DNA from: Nostoc sp. HK-01
Lineage (GTDB): Bacteria; Cyanobacteriota; Cyanobacteriia; Cyanobacteriales; Nostocaceae
Reading direction: 5' to 3'
Length of the DNA: 64,000 nt
Assembly (NCBI GenBank): GCA_003990705.1
Contig: AP018318.1
Location: 6,304,001-6,368,000, forward strand
The notes beneath the pieces are model-generated. The model had not been told where the DNA came from and searched no databases. It saw nothing but the letters and a program-made list of their open reading frames with translations. A program made the position numbers and the translations under genes. Shown in pieces: positions 1-9,626 of the stretch; position 1 is the stretch's first letter; every line of letters starts with the position of its first letter.

Positions 1-114
1 GTAACAAAATTAGCGCATCTGCTCGTATGGGTTCGAGGGATAATTCCGATGGACTTAGTTGAGTTAGTGCAATGGTTCATTCAGCAACCAAGTTGCAAAG
101 TCACTGGTGAATGA
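1..114 (+). CDS. Possible C-terminal end of a gene entering from the left
   Basis: Frame 1 is open from the first base to a TGA at 112-114 and encodes about 37 residues ending ...PSCKVTGE. The helix-like composition and the final V-T-G motif vaguely resemble the end of a short-chain dehydrogenase, but this is too short to assign. Frame 3 is also open for about 19 codons, so the reading frame itself is uncertain. It is a partial gene at best. Confidence 0.25.
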   Translation, partial: VTKLAHLLVWVRGIIPMDLVELVQWFIQQPSCKVTGE

Positions 115-407
115 TTCAGCAAGGAACTTACAGACATTATCATACATAGGTTGTAATTTTATCAGTACCCTTTGAATCCCCTAATTTTTTATATAAATGT
201 TTACTATTAACTTATGAATTTAGTAAATATTCTCATTGTCTCCAAGTACAACTGTAGAAAATGGGGATTGGAGCGATCGCGGTGTCATTATATTCTTTTG
301 CGGACAATCAAAAGATTTATAAAGAAAATCGCCCACAATACTGTATTCCCGACAACATAATTAATAGATTTCAGCCAATTTTTCTCCAACAGCTAAAGGA
401 GAGCCTG
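115..407. other. Intergenic region upstream of the aldehyde dehydrogenase
   Basis: AT-rich spacer of about 290 bases. The coding frame of the next gene stays open back to 261, but the 49 extra codons lack conserved features and the first good ribosome binding site is at 395-402. I see no recognisable promoter, hairpin or RNA gene. Confidence 0.4.
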
Positions 408-1877
408 ATGGTTACAACAACAGTACCGCAGCAACAGGTCAAAATCGGCCCCACCAAACTACTGATTAATAACGAGTGGGTAGATAGTGTCAGCGGCCGC
501 CGATTTGCCACAATTAATCCAACTACAGGCGAAACTATCTGTGAAGTTGCAGAAGCAGATGCAGCCGATGTTGATAAAGCAGTGCAAGCAGCGCGTAACG
601 CCTTTAACCGTGGGGAATGGCGTAATATATCTGCAACCCGTCGCGGTGAATTGCTATATAAGTTAGCCAATTTAATTGAGCAGAATATTGACGAGTTAGC
701 GCGACTGGAAACCCTGGATAACGGCAAACCACTACAAAATTCTTTAGGCGATTTGGGTTTAGTTATTGCCTGTTATCGCTACTATGCAGGTTGGGCTGAT
801 AAAGTCCAAGGTAAAACTATCCCTATTAACGGATCATATTTTTGTTACACTCGTCATGAGCCTGTGGGGGTTGTTGGTCAAATTATCCCCTGGAATTTCC
901 CACTGCTGATGCAGGCGTGGAAGTTAGCCCCAGCTTTGGCAACTGGCAATACTGTGGTGATGAAAACGGCGGAACAAACGCCGTTATCAGCATTGCGAGT
1001 GGGAGAGTTAATTATTGAAGCTGGTTTTCCGGCTGGGGTGGTGAATCTTCTATCAGGATACGGCCCAACTGCTGGTGCTGCGATCGCTCATCACATGGAT
1101 ATTGATAAAGTCGCTTTCACTGGTTCCACGGAAGTTGGACACTTGATTATGGAAGCGGCTGCAAAAACTAACCTCAAGCGCGTGACTTTAGAACTTGGTG
1201 GTAAGAGTCCTAATATTGTGTTTGCAGATGCGGACATGGATGCGGCGATCGCTGGTTCTCACGATGCTTTATTCTTTAACCAAGGTCAATGCTGTTGCGC
1301 TGGTTCGCGGCTGTTTGTTGAAGAAAAATGCTACGACGAATTTGTTGCTAAAAGTGTCGAAAAAGCTAGACAGCGAATTGTCGGCGATCCTTTCGATTCC
1401 CAGACAGATCAAGGGCCACAAGTAGATCAAGAGCAATTTAACAAAGTCATGGGTTACATCGAATCTGGGATGCGGGAAGGCGCTCAGATGCTTTGTGGTG
1501 GACAAAGAGTAGGCGACAAAGGTTACTTCATTGCCCCTACAGTCTTTGCTGATGTCCGGGATGACATGAAAATTGCCCAAGAAGAAATTTTTGGCCCAGT
1601 GATGAGCATCATTAAGTTCAAAGATATTAACGAAGTCATTGAGCGGGCAAATAACACTATGTACGGACTCGCTGCTGCCGTCTGGACTCAAGATATTACC
1701 AAAGCCCATGCGATCGCTAACAATCTCCGAGCAGGTACAGTCTGGGTAAATTGTTACGATGTATTCGATGCTGCTGCGCCCTTTGGTGGCTTCAAGCAAT
1801 CAGGTATCGGCCGCGAACTAGGTGAATATGGCTTACAGCAATACACCGAAGTTAAGACTGTTACCATCAAACTGTAA
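408..1877 (+). CDS. NAD(P)-dependent aldehyde dehydrogenase (ALDH1/2-like)
   Basis: 489-aa aldehyde dehydrogenase that oxidises an aldehyde to its carboxylic acid with NAD(P)+ in the cytosol. The whole ALDH fold is present: cofactor-binding [19 protein letters not shown], the FTGSTEVG turn, the catalytic-base region [18 protein letters not shown] and the nucleophile loop [11 protein letters not shown], ending with [15 protein letters not shown]. Length and motifs fit the class 1/2 (retinal, betaine or general aliphatic aldehyde) group; substrate cannot be read from sequence. The ATG at 408 is chosen because AAAGGAG lies just upstream and the protein then starts like family members; the frame is open further upstream (261) but that extension looks non-coding. 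It converges with mazG, leaving only 11 bases between stops. Confidence 0.93.
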   Translation: MVTTTVPQQQVKIGPTKLLINNEWVDSVSGRRFATINPTTGETICEVAEADAADVDKAVQAARNAFNRGEWRNISATRRGELLYKLANLIEQNIDELARLETLDNGKPLQNSLGDLGLVIACYRYYAGWADKVQGKTIPINGSYFCYTRHEPVGVVGQIIPWNFPLLMQAWKLAPALATGNTVVMKTAEQTPLSALRVGELIIEAGFPAGVVNLLSGYGPTAGAAIAHHMDIDKVAFTGSTEVGHLIMEAAAKTNLKRVTLELGGKSPNIVFADADMDAAIAGSHDALFFNQGQCCCAGSRLFVEEKCYDEFVAKSVEKARQRIVGDPFDSQTDQGPQVDQEQFNKVMGYIESGMREGAQMLCGGQRVGDKGYFIAPTVFADVRDDMKIAQEEIFGPVMSIIKFKDINEVIERANNTMYGLAAAVWTQDITKAHAIANNLRAGTVWVNCYDVFDAAAPFGGFKQSGIGRELGEYGLQQYTEVKTVTIKL

Positions 1878-1888
1878 ACTTAAATGTA

Positions 1889-2713
1889 TTAAAGCTCTTG
1901 GGCAAGTTGGGCTTTTGCCTGTTGCCAGAGCATCTCCAACTCATCCAAACTGTATTCAGAAAGGGGGCGGTCAACCACTGCCTCCATTTTTTGTAACCGT
2001 TGCACAAATCGCTGATTTGTCCCTTGCAAAGCAGCGCTAGGATCAAGATTATACCAACGGGCTAACTGAATCACCGCAAATAATAAATCGCCTAACTCTG
2101 CTTGCTGACGTTCTGGTGTTTCCTTTGCCAAAGCTTGCTGAAACTCTCCTAACTCTTCGTGAAACTTAGCCCACACGCCATCAATGTTTTCCCATTCAAA
2201 GCCTACTGCTGCTGCTTTGTGCGAAATTTTCATCGCCGCCATCACGGGGGGAAGAGTGCGCCCGTAGCGGCTGAGTTTGGCACTCAGTTGTTGATTTTCT
2301 GGGGTTGGTTCACCTTTTTCTGCTGCTTTGATTTGCTCCCAGTTTTGCCGAACTTCATCGGCATTTTGTACCGACATATCACCGAATACATGGGGATGGC
2401 GGCGAATTAGTTTTTGGGAAATACCTTGGGCTACTTCTTTGAGGCTGAATTGTTGGTACTCTTTGGCGATTTGGGATTGTAATACAACTTGTAAGAGTAA
2501 ATCACCTAATTCCTCTGCAATTGCGGCTTGATCACCACTTTGAATTGCATCTACCACTTCATAAGCTTCTTCAATCACATAAGGTATCAGCGTTTCGGGA
2601 GTTTGTACCAAATCCCAAGGGCAACCACCATCAGGCGATCGCAATTTTGCCACCACATCAATTAATTCTTGTAACGCCACCAATGTTTCAGCATTTTCGT
2701 GATTTATTTCCAT
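1889..2713 (-). CDS. mazG: MazG nucleoside triphosphate pyrophosphohydrolase
   Basis: 274-aa MazG. It hydrolyses NTPs/dNTPs to NMP and pyrophosphate and is thought to clean damaged nucleotides or modulate (p)ppGpp under stress. The N-terminal MazG domain shows the signature LRSPDGGCPWDLVQT followed by EEAYEVVDAI (metal-binding E-E-x-x-E/D) and EELGDLLLQV. A second MazG-like module near residues 165-240 repeats the pattern (ELGEFQQAL...ELGDLLFAV). Two modules and total length match the usual bacterial enzyme. The ATG at 2713 is preceded on the minus strand by GGTGAG. It is probably transcribed alone, facing the aldehyde dehydrogenase. Confidence 0.95.
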   Translation of the reverse strand: MEINHENAETLVALQELIDVVAKLRSPDGGCPWDLVQTPETLIPYVIEEAYEVVDAIQSGDQAAIAEELGDLLLQVVLQSQIAKEYQQFSLKEVAQGISQKLIRRHPHVFGDMSVQNADEVRQNWEQIKAAEKGEPTPENQQLSAKLSRYGRTLPPVMAAMKISHKAAAVGFEWENIDGVWAKFHEELGEFQQALAKETPERQQAELGDLLFAVIQLARWYNLDPSAALQGTNQRFVQRLQKMEAVVDRPLSEYSLDELEMLWQQAKAQLAQEL

Positions 2714-2787
2714 AACTCACCTGTCAGCCATCTAAATACTTCTTTACCTTAAGCAAAGCATGATAAGTATTCAACTGGAAGCGATAA

Positions 2788-3510
2788 TTACTTCTCTATA
2801 ACTACAGCACTTACGCCATCTCTCACAAGATGACCATCTTCCATGTAAATAATGCGATCAGCAATATCTAAAATACGGTTGTCGTGGGTGACAAGCAATA
2901 TTGTACAGCCTTGCTCTTTGGCTAGTGATTGCATTAACTCTACAACATCGCGCCCAGATTGTTTATCGAGGGCGGCTGTCGGTTCATCTGCCAAAACTAT
3001 TTTAGGCTGACTTACCAATGCACGCGCGATCGCTACTCGTTGTTTTTGTCCACCAGAAAGACTATCTGGGTAGTAATTTAGCCGTTGTTCTAATCCGACT
3101 GCTGCCAACATTGCTTGAGAACGTGCCAGCATTTCTTGAGGTAAAATTTTTGGTTGTAATTCCAAACCCATACGCACATTTTGGATGGCTGTTAAACTCC
3201 CGTGCAAGTTATGGGCTTGGAAAATATAACCGTTGCTGCGTCTTGCTTGTGTGAGTTGTTTAGCATTAGCACCACAAAGTTCTTTATTTAGTACTTGTAA
3301 ACTACCAGACTGGGCAGATCGTAAGCCACCTACTAAGGTTAATAATGTAGTTTTACCGGAACCAGATAGCCCGGTCATAATGATAATTTCACCTGCATTA
3401 ATGGTGAGGTTGATATTAAATAAAACCTGTTTGCGGAGTTGTCCTTTACCAAAGTAATGGTTAAGATTTTGGATAGATATGACAGGTTTGGAAGAATAAT
3501 TAGTTTCCAT
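2788..3510 (-). CDS. devA: DevA-type ABC transporter ATP-binding protein
   Basis: 240-aa ATPase of a DevBCA-type exporter; in heterocystous cyanobacteria the DevBCA complex works with TolC to export glycolipids or related compounds across the cell envelope. Walker A GLSGSGKTT, the signature LSGGQKQRVAIARAL, Walker B IVLADEPTAALD and the H-loop LLVTHD are all intact, so the subunit itself should be functional. The ATG at 3510 is chosen because homology begins there; the upstream open frame to 3630 runs back into devC. The gene lies 53 bases downstream of the devC remnant, and the spacer contains a GCAGAGGCGCAGAGG repeat. Its usual partners devB and full devC are missing here, so it may be orphaned or serve another paralogous transporter. 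Confidence 0.88.
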   Translation of the reverse strand: METNYSSKPVISIQNLNHYFGKGQLRKQVLFNINLTINAGEIIIMTGLSGSGKTTLLTLVGGLRSAQSGSLQVLNKELCGANAKQLTQARRSNGYIFQAHNLHGSLTAIQNVRMGLELQPKILPQEMLARSQAMLAAVGLEQRLNYYPDSLSGGQKQRVAIARALVSQPKIVLADEPTAALDKQSGRDVVELMQSLAKEQGCTILLVTHDNRILDIADRIIYMEDGHLVRDGVSAVVIEK

Positions 3511-3563
3511 AAATATTTTTATCTCACGCAGAGGCGCAGAGGCGCGGAGAGTTACGAGGATTT

Positions 3564-4154
3564 TTAAAACATATCGGCGGGGTCGGCGGATTGGAGTTTG
3601 CGAGTGGCGATCGCCCCAGAAATCATGCACATAATAATAGTTATTATTAAGACTGTCACTGCTCTAGCTGCTGTCATATATATGGGCAAATCTGTAGCGT
3701 TTCGAGTCAAGCGATAAAGTCCTAAAGGCACTGCAAATCCGGGAATAAATCCTAATAATGCTAAGATAATTGCTTCTTCAAAAATTACACCCAAAAGATA
3801 TAAATTGCGATAACCCATTGCTTTAAATGTGGCGTATTCTTTAATATGAGCATTTACATCGGTAGACAGAACTTGATAGACAATAATTACACCAACAATA
3901 AATCCCATCCCAACACCTAAACCAAAAATAAAACCTATGGGGCTTTCGCTTTTCCAATAATTTTCTTCAAATTTGACAAATTCCTCGCGGGTTAGCACTT
4001 TAACATCTTGTTTTGGCAGATAGAGTTTTAATATTTCAGCAATCTGTTTTGAGTCATAGCCTGGTTCTGTATAAATCAAACCCAGATTGACACTGCCTGC
4101 TAGTTGTCTGGGAAAGATGCGTAAATAGTTATCATCGCTGGAAATTAATGTACA
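3564..4154 (-). pseudogene. devC: 5'-truncated devC (ABC transporter permease)
   Basis: C-terminal half of a DevC-like permease. The frame is readable from about 4153 (…SSDDNYLRIFPRQLAGSVN…) to the stop at 3564, about 196 codons, where the family usually has about 385. Three to four hydrophobic segments of the FtsX-like domain remain (FIFGLGVGMGFIVGVIIVYQ, LLGVIFEEAIILALLGFIPG, AVTVLIITIIMCMISGAI), and the end …LQSADPADMF is typical. The N-terminal membrane helix and most of the periplasmic domain are absent. An in-frame stop occurs immediately upstream, and from about 4155 the DNA instead encodes, on the other strand, the C-terminal part of a TetR regulator. A TTG at 4079 could start a shorter peptide. 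I read this as a deletion scar that also removed devB. Confidence 0.8.
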
Positions 4155-4856
4155 CTAGCAAAGGAAAATTTTCGAGAAGCGTTTAGTCCGCAAGACTCAC
4201 AATTTCTGCAAGGAGAACCTCATATAGTGCTGCGACGCATAGGAATCAATGTTGTCGAGCAGATTAATCATAGACAAGAGTTGCTGAGTTTGGTGAGGCT
4301 GATTATTGGTGAGTCTGGACGTTTCCCTTTATTAGCCCAAGTTTTTATCAGCAACGTCGATAAGCCGCTTTTAGAACTTCTCATGCAATATTTTGCGGCT
4401 CATCCAGAATTGCAACTGCCTGACCCAGAAGTAACTGCGCGGATTTTTCTTGGCACATTAATTCATTTCACAATTGTGCAGGAAATGCTGCATTGTCAAG
4501 AGATTTTACCAATGGAGCGCGATCGCCTCATTGATAACCTGATTAACTTAATTACCAACAACCAAATTCCCAAAACCGAAATTACAGACCAATATTCCGG
4601 TACAAAGCAGAAAACGCCCAGGCGTAAACGCAATTCCTCCGGTAAATTTCAACCTGATTATGGCTCAGAACCCAAACAATTAAGGTCTATCAGACTCACA
4701 GATACAGCTTGGGAAAACTTGGCACAATTGGCAGCTAAACATAACCTTACCCGCAGCGAAATGATCGAAATTATTACCCGTCAAGGCTCCTTGGAGGCAG
4801 AAGGCAGAAGGCAGGAGGGAATTAATTTCTGTATATACATGGTAAGTCGAAATTAA
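4155..4856 (+). pseudogene. 5'-truncated TetR-type regulator with C-terminal RHH-like segment
   Basis: The frame is open from just after the devC junction (stop at 4146-4148); the first usable start is a GTG at 4227. The segment from about 4158 (…NFREAFSPQDSQFLQGEP…) to about 4560 matches the ligand-binding half of cyanobacterial TetR regulators found beside devBCA-type exporters (LVRLIIGESGRFPLLAQVF, then a long helix). The DNA-binding helix-turn-helix half is missing. After an R/K-rich linker, IRLTDTAWENLAQLAAKHNL followed by TRSEMIE looks like a ribbon-helix-helix segment seen in several cyanobacterial proteins, so the product might still bind DNA. The last about 20 codons run through GGCAGAA heptamers and look non-native. 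Seen: missing N-terminus. Inferred: deletion shared with devC. Confidence 0.65.
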
Positions 4857-4867
4857 TGTATATACAT
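4796..4867. repeat. GGCAGAA heptamers and paired TGTATATACAT palindromes
   Basis: Three heptamer units (GGCAGAA, GGCAGAA, GGCAGGA) at 4796-4816 overlap the 3' end of the TetR-like frame. They are followed by two identical 11-mers, TGTATATACAT, at 4830-4840 and 4857-4867, 27 bases apart start to start and both containing a perfect palindrome. The heptamers are of the STRR class of Nostocaceae. The palindromes could be operator half-sites or simply part of a duplicated spacer. Confidence 0.6.
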
Positions 4868-5029
4868 GGAAGATATTATCAATTTTATATATGAAGAACT
4901 CATTTCCCCTGCACCCCTGCACGCTTGCCTGCCTATTCCCCATTCCCCTGCATTTGAGTAAATTTGCTAGAGTGACACTAGGATTTTTCAGTTAAATCTC
5001 TGAAATTCAGCCAGCAGACGAGGCTACCC

Positions 5030-6502
5030 ATGCTTACAAATACCCTACTTCTCTCGAACCAACTACCGACTTTACAATACTCCTCCACAACAGAACGATT
5101 CGATGAAACGTGGGAAGCCCCCCTGGCAACCCTTTTGGGACTAGGACGCGCCGCTGGTGCTGACTTCATCGAATTTTTCTTAGAGCGCCGCAACTACATT
5201 AATTGTCTAGCAGAAGACGATGCCATTACCAGCATTTCACCAAGTTTGGCGACAGGTGCAGGTGTGAGAGTATTTCGCGGCAAAGCTGACTGCTATGTCA
5301 GTACAAACGACCTTTCCTTTACTGGGCTGAAAGCAGCTTTAGAAAAAGGACTGTCGATTTTAGGCTTACAATTACCCGCGCCTTATTCTTTTATCCCAGA
5401 AATCAATCTCGAATTATTGCGAGACTACGCCACAAAAAGAGGTAAAGATGGCTGGTTAGGGCTGTGTAGCTCTATCCGTGAAATGGGCGAAGTCCTTTTA
5501 GATGGTACTGCTGCTTTGACGCAAAAAGCCAACCATGTGCAATCTCGCCGTGCAACTTATTTCCGAGATTGGCAAGAAGTGTTAGTAGCTTCTAGTGATG
5601 GTACCTTTGCCCGTGACATTCGTCTCACCCAATCGGTAGGATTTAACTTATTGTCTGCCGATGGTGCCAATCGTTCTTCTATTGGGGAACGTGCAGGAAA
5701 CACCAGCGATGCTAACTTCCTGAGAACTTGGGACTATACCCAAGCCGCCGAGCAAATAGCTGAGTCTGCTGGCAAAATGCTGTATGCAGATTATGTTGAG
5801 TCTGGTACTTACCCCATCATCATGGCCAATCACTTTGGCGGGGTAATCTTCCACGAAGCCTGCGGACACCTGCTAGAAACCACCCAAATTGAGCGTAATA
5901 CTACCCCCTTTGCCGACAAAAAAGGCGAAAAAATTGCCCATGAAAGTTTAACAGCTTGGGATGAAGGGCGTTCTGACAATGCCTTTGGGACAATCGACAT
6001 GGATGACGAAGGTATGCCGGCACAGAGAACATTACTCATCGAAAAAGGCATTCTCAAGAATTTCTTAGCAGATAGAGCTGGTTCTTGGCGGACTGGACAC
6101 CCTAGAACAGGTAGTGGCCGCCGCCAAAATTATACCTTTGCGGCTGCCAGCCGGATGCGTAACACTTATATTGCCACTGGCGAATACACCAATGAAGATT
6201 TATTTGCCTCTGTTGATAAAGGCATTTACTGTAAAAAAATGGGTGGCGGTAGTGTTGGCGCTACAGGTCAATTTAACTTTAGTGTTGATGAAGCTTACTT
6301 AATTGAAAATGGCAAACTTACTAAGCCATTAAAAGGAGCAATTTTAATTGGTGAAGCCAAGGAAATTATGAATAAAATTTCCATGTGTTCTCAAGATTTA
6401 GAATTAGCTCCAGGCTTCTGCGGTTCTGTCAGTGGCAGCATTTACACCACCGTTGGACAACCACATATCAAAGTTGATTCCATCACCGTCGGCGGACGTT
6501 AA
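5030..6502 (+). CDS. tldD: TldD family metalloprotease
   Basis: 490-aa TldD subunit of the TldD/TldE heterodimeric metalloprotease, which degrades unfolded or modified peptides in the cytoplasm (microcin maturation and CcdA turnover in E. coli). The zinc site is visible as HEACGHLLE (HExxxH) around residue 282, with a C-terminal cysteine/glycine-rich segment ([20 protein letters not shown]). Length agrees with the family. The ATG at 5030 begins [10 protein letters not shown]. The partner tldE follows 72 bases downstream on the same strand, so the two are probably co-transcribed; the spacer includes an imperfect hairpin (AACCACAGATG/CATCTGCGGTT) and AAAATCC heptamers. Confidence 0.93.
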   Translation: MLTNTLLLSNQLPTLQYSSTTERFDETWEAPLATLLGLGRAAGADFIEFFLERRNYINCLAEDDAITSISPSLATGAGVRVFRGKADCYVSTNDLSFTGLKAALEKGLSILGLQLPAPYSFIPEINLELLRDYATKRGKDGWLGLCSSIREMGEVLLDGTAALTQKANHVQSRRATYFRDWQEVLVASSDGTFARDIRLTQSVGFNLLSADGANRSSIGERAGNTSDANFLRTWDYTQAAEQIAESAGKMLYADYVESGTYPIIMANHFGGVIFHEACGHLLETTQIERNTTPFADKKGEKIAHESLTAWDEGRSDNAFGTIDMDDEGMPAQRTLLIEKGILKNFLADRAGSWRTGHPRTGSGRRQNYTFAAASRMRNTYIATGEYTNEDLFASVDKGIYCKKMGGGSVGATGQFNFSVDEAYLIENGKLTKPLKGAILIGEAKEIMNKISMCSQDLELAPGFCGSVSGSIYTTVGQPHIKVDSITVGGR

Positions 6503-6574
6503 TTATTTATATACAACCACAGATGAATACAGTCCATCTGCGGTTAATTTAAAATCCAAAATCCAAAATTGACT

Positions 6575-7915
6575 ATGCCAAATATCCAAGAAATCGCCAA
6601 TTACGCCAAGGAAAATGCTGATAAACTTGGCATCAAAAAATTTGACATTTATGGCTCAACCATAGACGAAACTAGCGTCCAAGTAGATCAGGGTGAGCCA
6701 AAACAAGTTAAAGCTTCAAATCGCTCTGGTGTTACCGTGCGTGTTTGGAATGAGCAAAACACAATTGGAATTACTAGCACCACAGATGTAGACCCCAAAG
6801 GATTAGAGTTAGCACTCAAAACTGCATACGATGCTAGTTTCTTTGGTGTCAAAGAAAATGTCCCAGATTTCAGTCCAGAGGCGACAGTTCCTATTGCTCA
6901 AACACCAAAAGATAAAGCGCCCCAAGCCCCAGTTGCTGAACTGATAGATAAACTACTGGTAGCAGAAAAAGAATTACTTTCGGCTCATCCAGCTATTCAA
7001 GGTGTACCTTACAACGGTTTGGCGCAAAGAGATATTGACAGGTTTTATCTCAACAGTGATGGTGCAGTCAGAACAGAATCTCACTCCATCGCCTCAGTTT
7101 ATCTTTACAGCAAAACTGAAGAAGAAGATAAAAAGCCTCGCAGTGGTAATAGTTTTAGAATTAGCCACAGTGTTGATGAGCTTGACATTAATGGTTGTAT
7201 TAAAGAAGCCGCAGACAAAACTATCAGTCACTTAAACTACGAAAAAGTCAAATCTGGTAAATATTTAGTTGTGTTTTCTCCAGATGCTTTTTTAAGTTTA
7301 TTGGGCGCTTTTTCTAATTTATTCAACGCTCAAAGCATTTTAGATAAGCAAAGTTTGTCTACTCCTGATGATTTAGGCAAAGAAATAGCTTCTCCTTTGC
7401 TTTCAGTTTATGATGATGCCCTGCACCCTGCTAATGTTGGCGCAGAGACATTTGATGGTGAAGGTACTCCTACTCGTAAAGTAGCGTTGATTGAAAATGG
7501 TGTGTTAACGGGATTTTTACATAGTGCGGGTACAGCTAAAAGAATGAATGCTCAACCCACAGGTAACGCGAGTATTGGGGCAAAAGTTAGTGTTAGCCCC
7601 AATTTTTATCATGTATTTGCAGCGACAAACTCTGAACAGGAATTTAGTTTAGCCACAGCAGAAAATGTAATTTTAATTGACGATTTACAAGCTTTACATG
7701 CTGGGGTGAAAGCTTTGCAAGGCTCGTTTTCTTTACCGTTTGATGGTTGGTTAATTAACAAAGGTGAGAAGACAAGTATTGAATCAGCCACAGTTGCTGG
7801 GGATTTTTTACAAGTTCTCAAGTCAATTGTGTATCTAGAAAAAGAAGTCGAATTAACCCCAGGCGGTGTTTGTCCAAGAGTATGGGTTGAGGGACTTTCA
7901 ATTACTGGGGAATAA
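6575..7915 (+). CDS. pmbA: TldE/PmbA family protein, partner of TldD
   Basis: 446-aa TldE (PmbA) subunit of the TldD/E protease. It shares the TldD fold but lacks the HExxxH zinc motif, as expected of this subunit. Recognisable are the N-terminal segment with GVTVRVW, the central TRKVALIENGVLTGFLHS block corresponding to the TldD segment [20 protein letters not shown], and the C-terminal LTPGGVCPRVWVEGLSITG. I start at the ATG at 6575 rather than the in-frame TTG at 6569, because the TTG lies at the edge of an AAAATCC repeat. It is the second gene of the tldD-tldE pair. Confidence 0.93.
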   Translation: MPNIQEIANYAKENADKLGIKKFDIYGSTIDETSVQVDQGEPKQVKASNRSGVTVRVWNEQNTIGITSTTDVDPKGLELALKTAYDASFFGVKENVPDFSPEATVPIAQTPKDKAPQAPVAELIDKLLVAEKELLSAHPAIQGVPYNGLAQRDIDRFYLNSDGAVRTESHSIASVYLYSKTEEEDKKPRSGNSFRISHSVDELDINGCIKEAADKTISHLNYEKVKSGKYLVVFSPDAFLSLLGAFSNLFNAQSILDKQSLSTPDDLGKEIASPLLSVYDDALHPANVGAETFDGEGTPTRKVALIENGVLTGFLHSAGTAKRMNAQPTGNASIGAKVSVSPNFYHVFAATNSEQEFSLATAENVILIDDLQALHAGVKALQGSFSLPFDGWLINKGEKTSIESATVAGDFLQVLKSIVYLEKEVELTPGGVCPRVWVEGLSITGE

Positions 7916-7963
7916 TTTAGTAAAAATTGCTGATTTTTGCATATAAACCCAGAAAAAAATAGG

Positions 7964-8008
7964 TTGGGTAGAGGAGCATGAAAGATATTTAATTATGCCT
8001 CCACCCAA
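7964..8008. terminator. Imperfect hairpin between converging genes
   Basis: TTGGGTAGAGGAGCAT (7964-7979) pairs imperfectly with ATGCCTCCACCCAA (7995-8008) across a 15-base AT-rich loop. It lies between the 3' ends of pmbA and the oppositely oriented 2TM gene, where a shared terminator would be expected. No long T run follows on either strand, so this is a tentative call. Confidence 0.4.
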
Positions 8009-8077
8009 CAATAAATCATGAAATTTGTAGAGAAGATTTCATGGTGTAAAAGAATTGTTGGTTTAATTTAATATTGC

Positions 8078-8605
8078 CTAAACCTGCAATGATTTCAGCC
8101 ATTTATTGACTAGGGTATTGGCCGTTTTCATTGCTGTATTGAAATTTTGCTTTAACTGATGCTGGCGATACCATTTTTGAAAAGCGATTTCATAGGCTTC
8201 ACCTTTCGCATAAAAGTTATTCCAAAAGTCTAGACCAACAGTCAAGCCCCATAATAGGCAAATACCTAATGACCAATGAATACTAGGAATAATTAGAAAA
8301 AAATTAACTAATATTAAAAAACTATTGACAATAACGAAATTACCTAAACGTTTTTTAAACTTTGAGAGACGGTAAGTATCGAAAGCCTGACGTTGTTGAA
8401 TTTCGCTTTGTTGCGATCGCCAGTCTGTTTCGGCTAATTGTAAAGACTCTGGTGATATATCTAACTCACCTGCGATTTCTAATAATAATTCATAAGAAAA
8501 TTCTTTATCTTGGTCATCAGCTTGACGGGCGATCGCCAATTGAAGAATGCGTTGGACATCTTCTTGACTATAAGAACGATTGCTATTAGGTTCAAATGGT
8601 GCCAT
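8078..8605 (-). CDS. 2TM-domain protein of unknown function
   Basis: 175-aa protein. Residues 1-85 form a polar helical region starting MAPFEPNSNRSYSQEDVQRI that resembles the sensory/interaction segment seen before 2TM domains in cyanobacteria (helix pattern AGELDISPESLQLAE). Two adjacent hydrophobic segments follow (about 95-112 and 115-131), joined by a short IHWS loop, and then a basic tail. This is the layout of the 2TM family, which occurs alone or fused to DNA-binding and kinase domains. Function is unknown; it is probably an inner-membrane protein with both ends in the cytoplasm. It has an ATG start at 8605 and is likely monocistronic. Confidence 0.75.
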   Translation of the reverse strand: MAPFEPNSNRSYSQEDVQRILQLAIARQADDQDKEFSYELLLEIAGELDISPESLQLAETDWRSQQSEIQQRQAFDTYRLSKFKKRLGNFVIVNSFLILVNFFLIIPSIHWSLGICLLWGLTVGLDFWNNFYAKGEAYEIAFQKWYRQHQLKQNFNTAMKTANTLVNKWLKSLQV

Positions 8606-8700
8606 AGTTTTTACTATTCATAAACCTTGTTAACTTTGTTTTTTAACGCGGTGTATCGCTGAGGTGGCGCTGAGTTATTACTATGTCTACACTAGCAAAT

Positions 8701-9507
8701 CTAGAGAATGCTTTTAGGTAGCTTAAAAACATAAATATCTTGAATAACTTGCACCCAACCATCAGATACAGATTCGAGGATGCGATCGCCTTTTTCTTTG
8801 GTTGCGGTTGTCGCGTCACCAATCACACCACTTTTACTGATATCTCGCGTCGTCCAAGATACAGGTAATTGACCTTCCCAACTAATTAAAGTACTTTCTG
8901 GCTGTTCTGGTGGGTATTCAGCCACGGCTTTTTCCAGTTTTACTTGTTGGGGTAAAATTGCCAGCATAATGCTAGTTTCTGCGTCTCCGGCGTGCATACC
9001 GAGTTTAGCTTCTTTGGGTGTAAGCAATTCTTTGGTAATATTTGGCGCACGCCAAGTAAACAACGGAAATATTAAAAAGTCATCATATTTAACGTGTAAA
9101 TCTCGCGCCGCCATTTGCATGATTTGGGGTTGTCCGCCGTGGGAGTTCATCAAGACAAGTTTTCTAAACCCAGCGCGGTAAATACTTTCTCCCACCTCCA
9201 TAATTGTGGCTGTTAGGGTTTCGGAACTGAGGGTGATTGTGCCAGGAAAGTGCCAATGTTCGTTAGATTTACCATAATAGAGAGTGGGCAAAGAGTATGC
9301 AGGGATGTTTGCATCTAGCTTAGTCAGGGCTTTTCCCAGAACACCAACACTAATCGCTGCGTCCACAATTAATGGTAAATGGGGGCCGTGTTGTTCAATT
9401 GCGCCCACTGGTTGAATTATTACCACATTTTCTTTATTGGGCATATCTTGGATATCAGTCCAAGTCAAGTAGGGAAAAAAGCGTTCTGGGGGAATAAAGC
9501 TGTGCAT
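8701..9507 (-). CDS. Creatininase family amidohydrolase
   Basis: 268-aa creatininase-fold enzyme. Members hydrolyse cyclic amides or formamides (creatinine, formamidopyrimidine ArfB/MftE types) using a dinuclear metal centre. Visible metal and active-site elements are PVGAIEQHGPHLPLIVDA (E-Q-H-G and the following D), NSHGGQ near residue 122, and HAGDAETS with its conserved E. The exact substrate is not deducible; cyanobacterial copies are usually annotated only as creatininase family. The ATG at 9507 gives full length. It is divergent from the ROK kinase gene with about 120 bases between starts, so the two may share a control region containing a GCGATCGCGCC HIP1 site. Confidence 0.88.
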   Translation of the reverse strand: MHSFIPPERFFPYLTWTDIQDMPNKENVVIIQPVGAIEQHGPHLPLIVDAAISVGVLGKALTKLDANIPAYSLPTLYYGKSNEHWHFPGTITLSSETLTATIMEVGESIYRAGFRKLVLMNSHGGQPQIMQMAARDLHVKYDDFLIFPLFTWRAPNITKELLTPKEAKLGMHAGDAETSIMLAILPQQVKLEKAVAEYPPEQPESTLISWEGQLPVSWTTRDISKSGVIGDATTATKEKGDRILESVSDGWVQVIQDIYVFKLPKSIL

Positions 9508-9626
9508 ATCACTGCGATCGCGCCATCTTAATTTTAGGTGTTGTGAAGACTCTCAACACATCAGGATATTACCAGAAGCAGGGACGCATAATAGCCAAAG
9601 AACAAGTAGTAACAAGGAAGAACTTA

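Noticed and set aside
3511-3563. devA starting at 3630 with a 40-residue N-terminal extension
   Set aside because: The extension overlaps the devC coding end and a GCAGAGGCGC repeat and is absent from DevA homologues as I know them.
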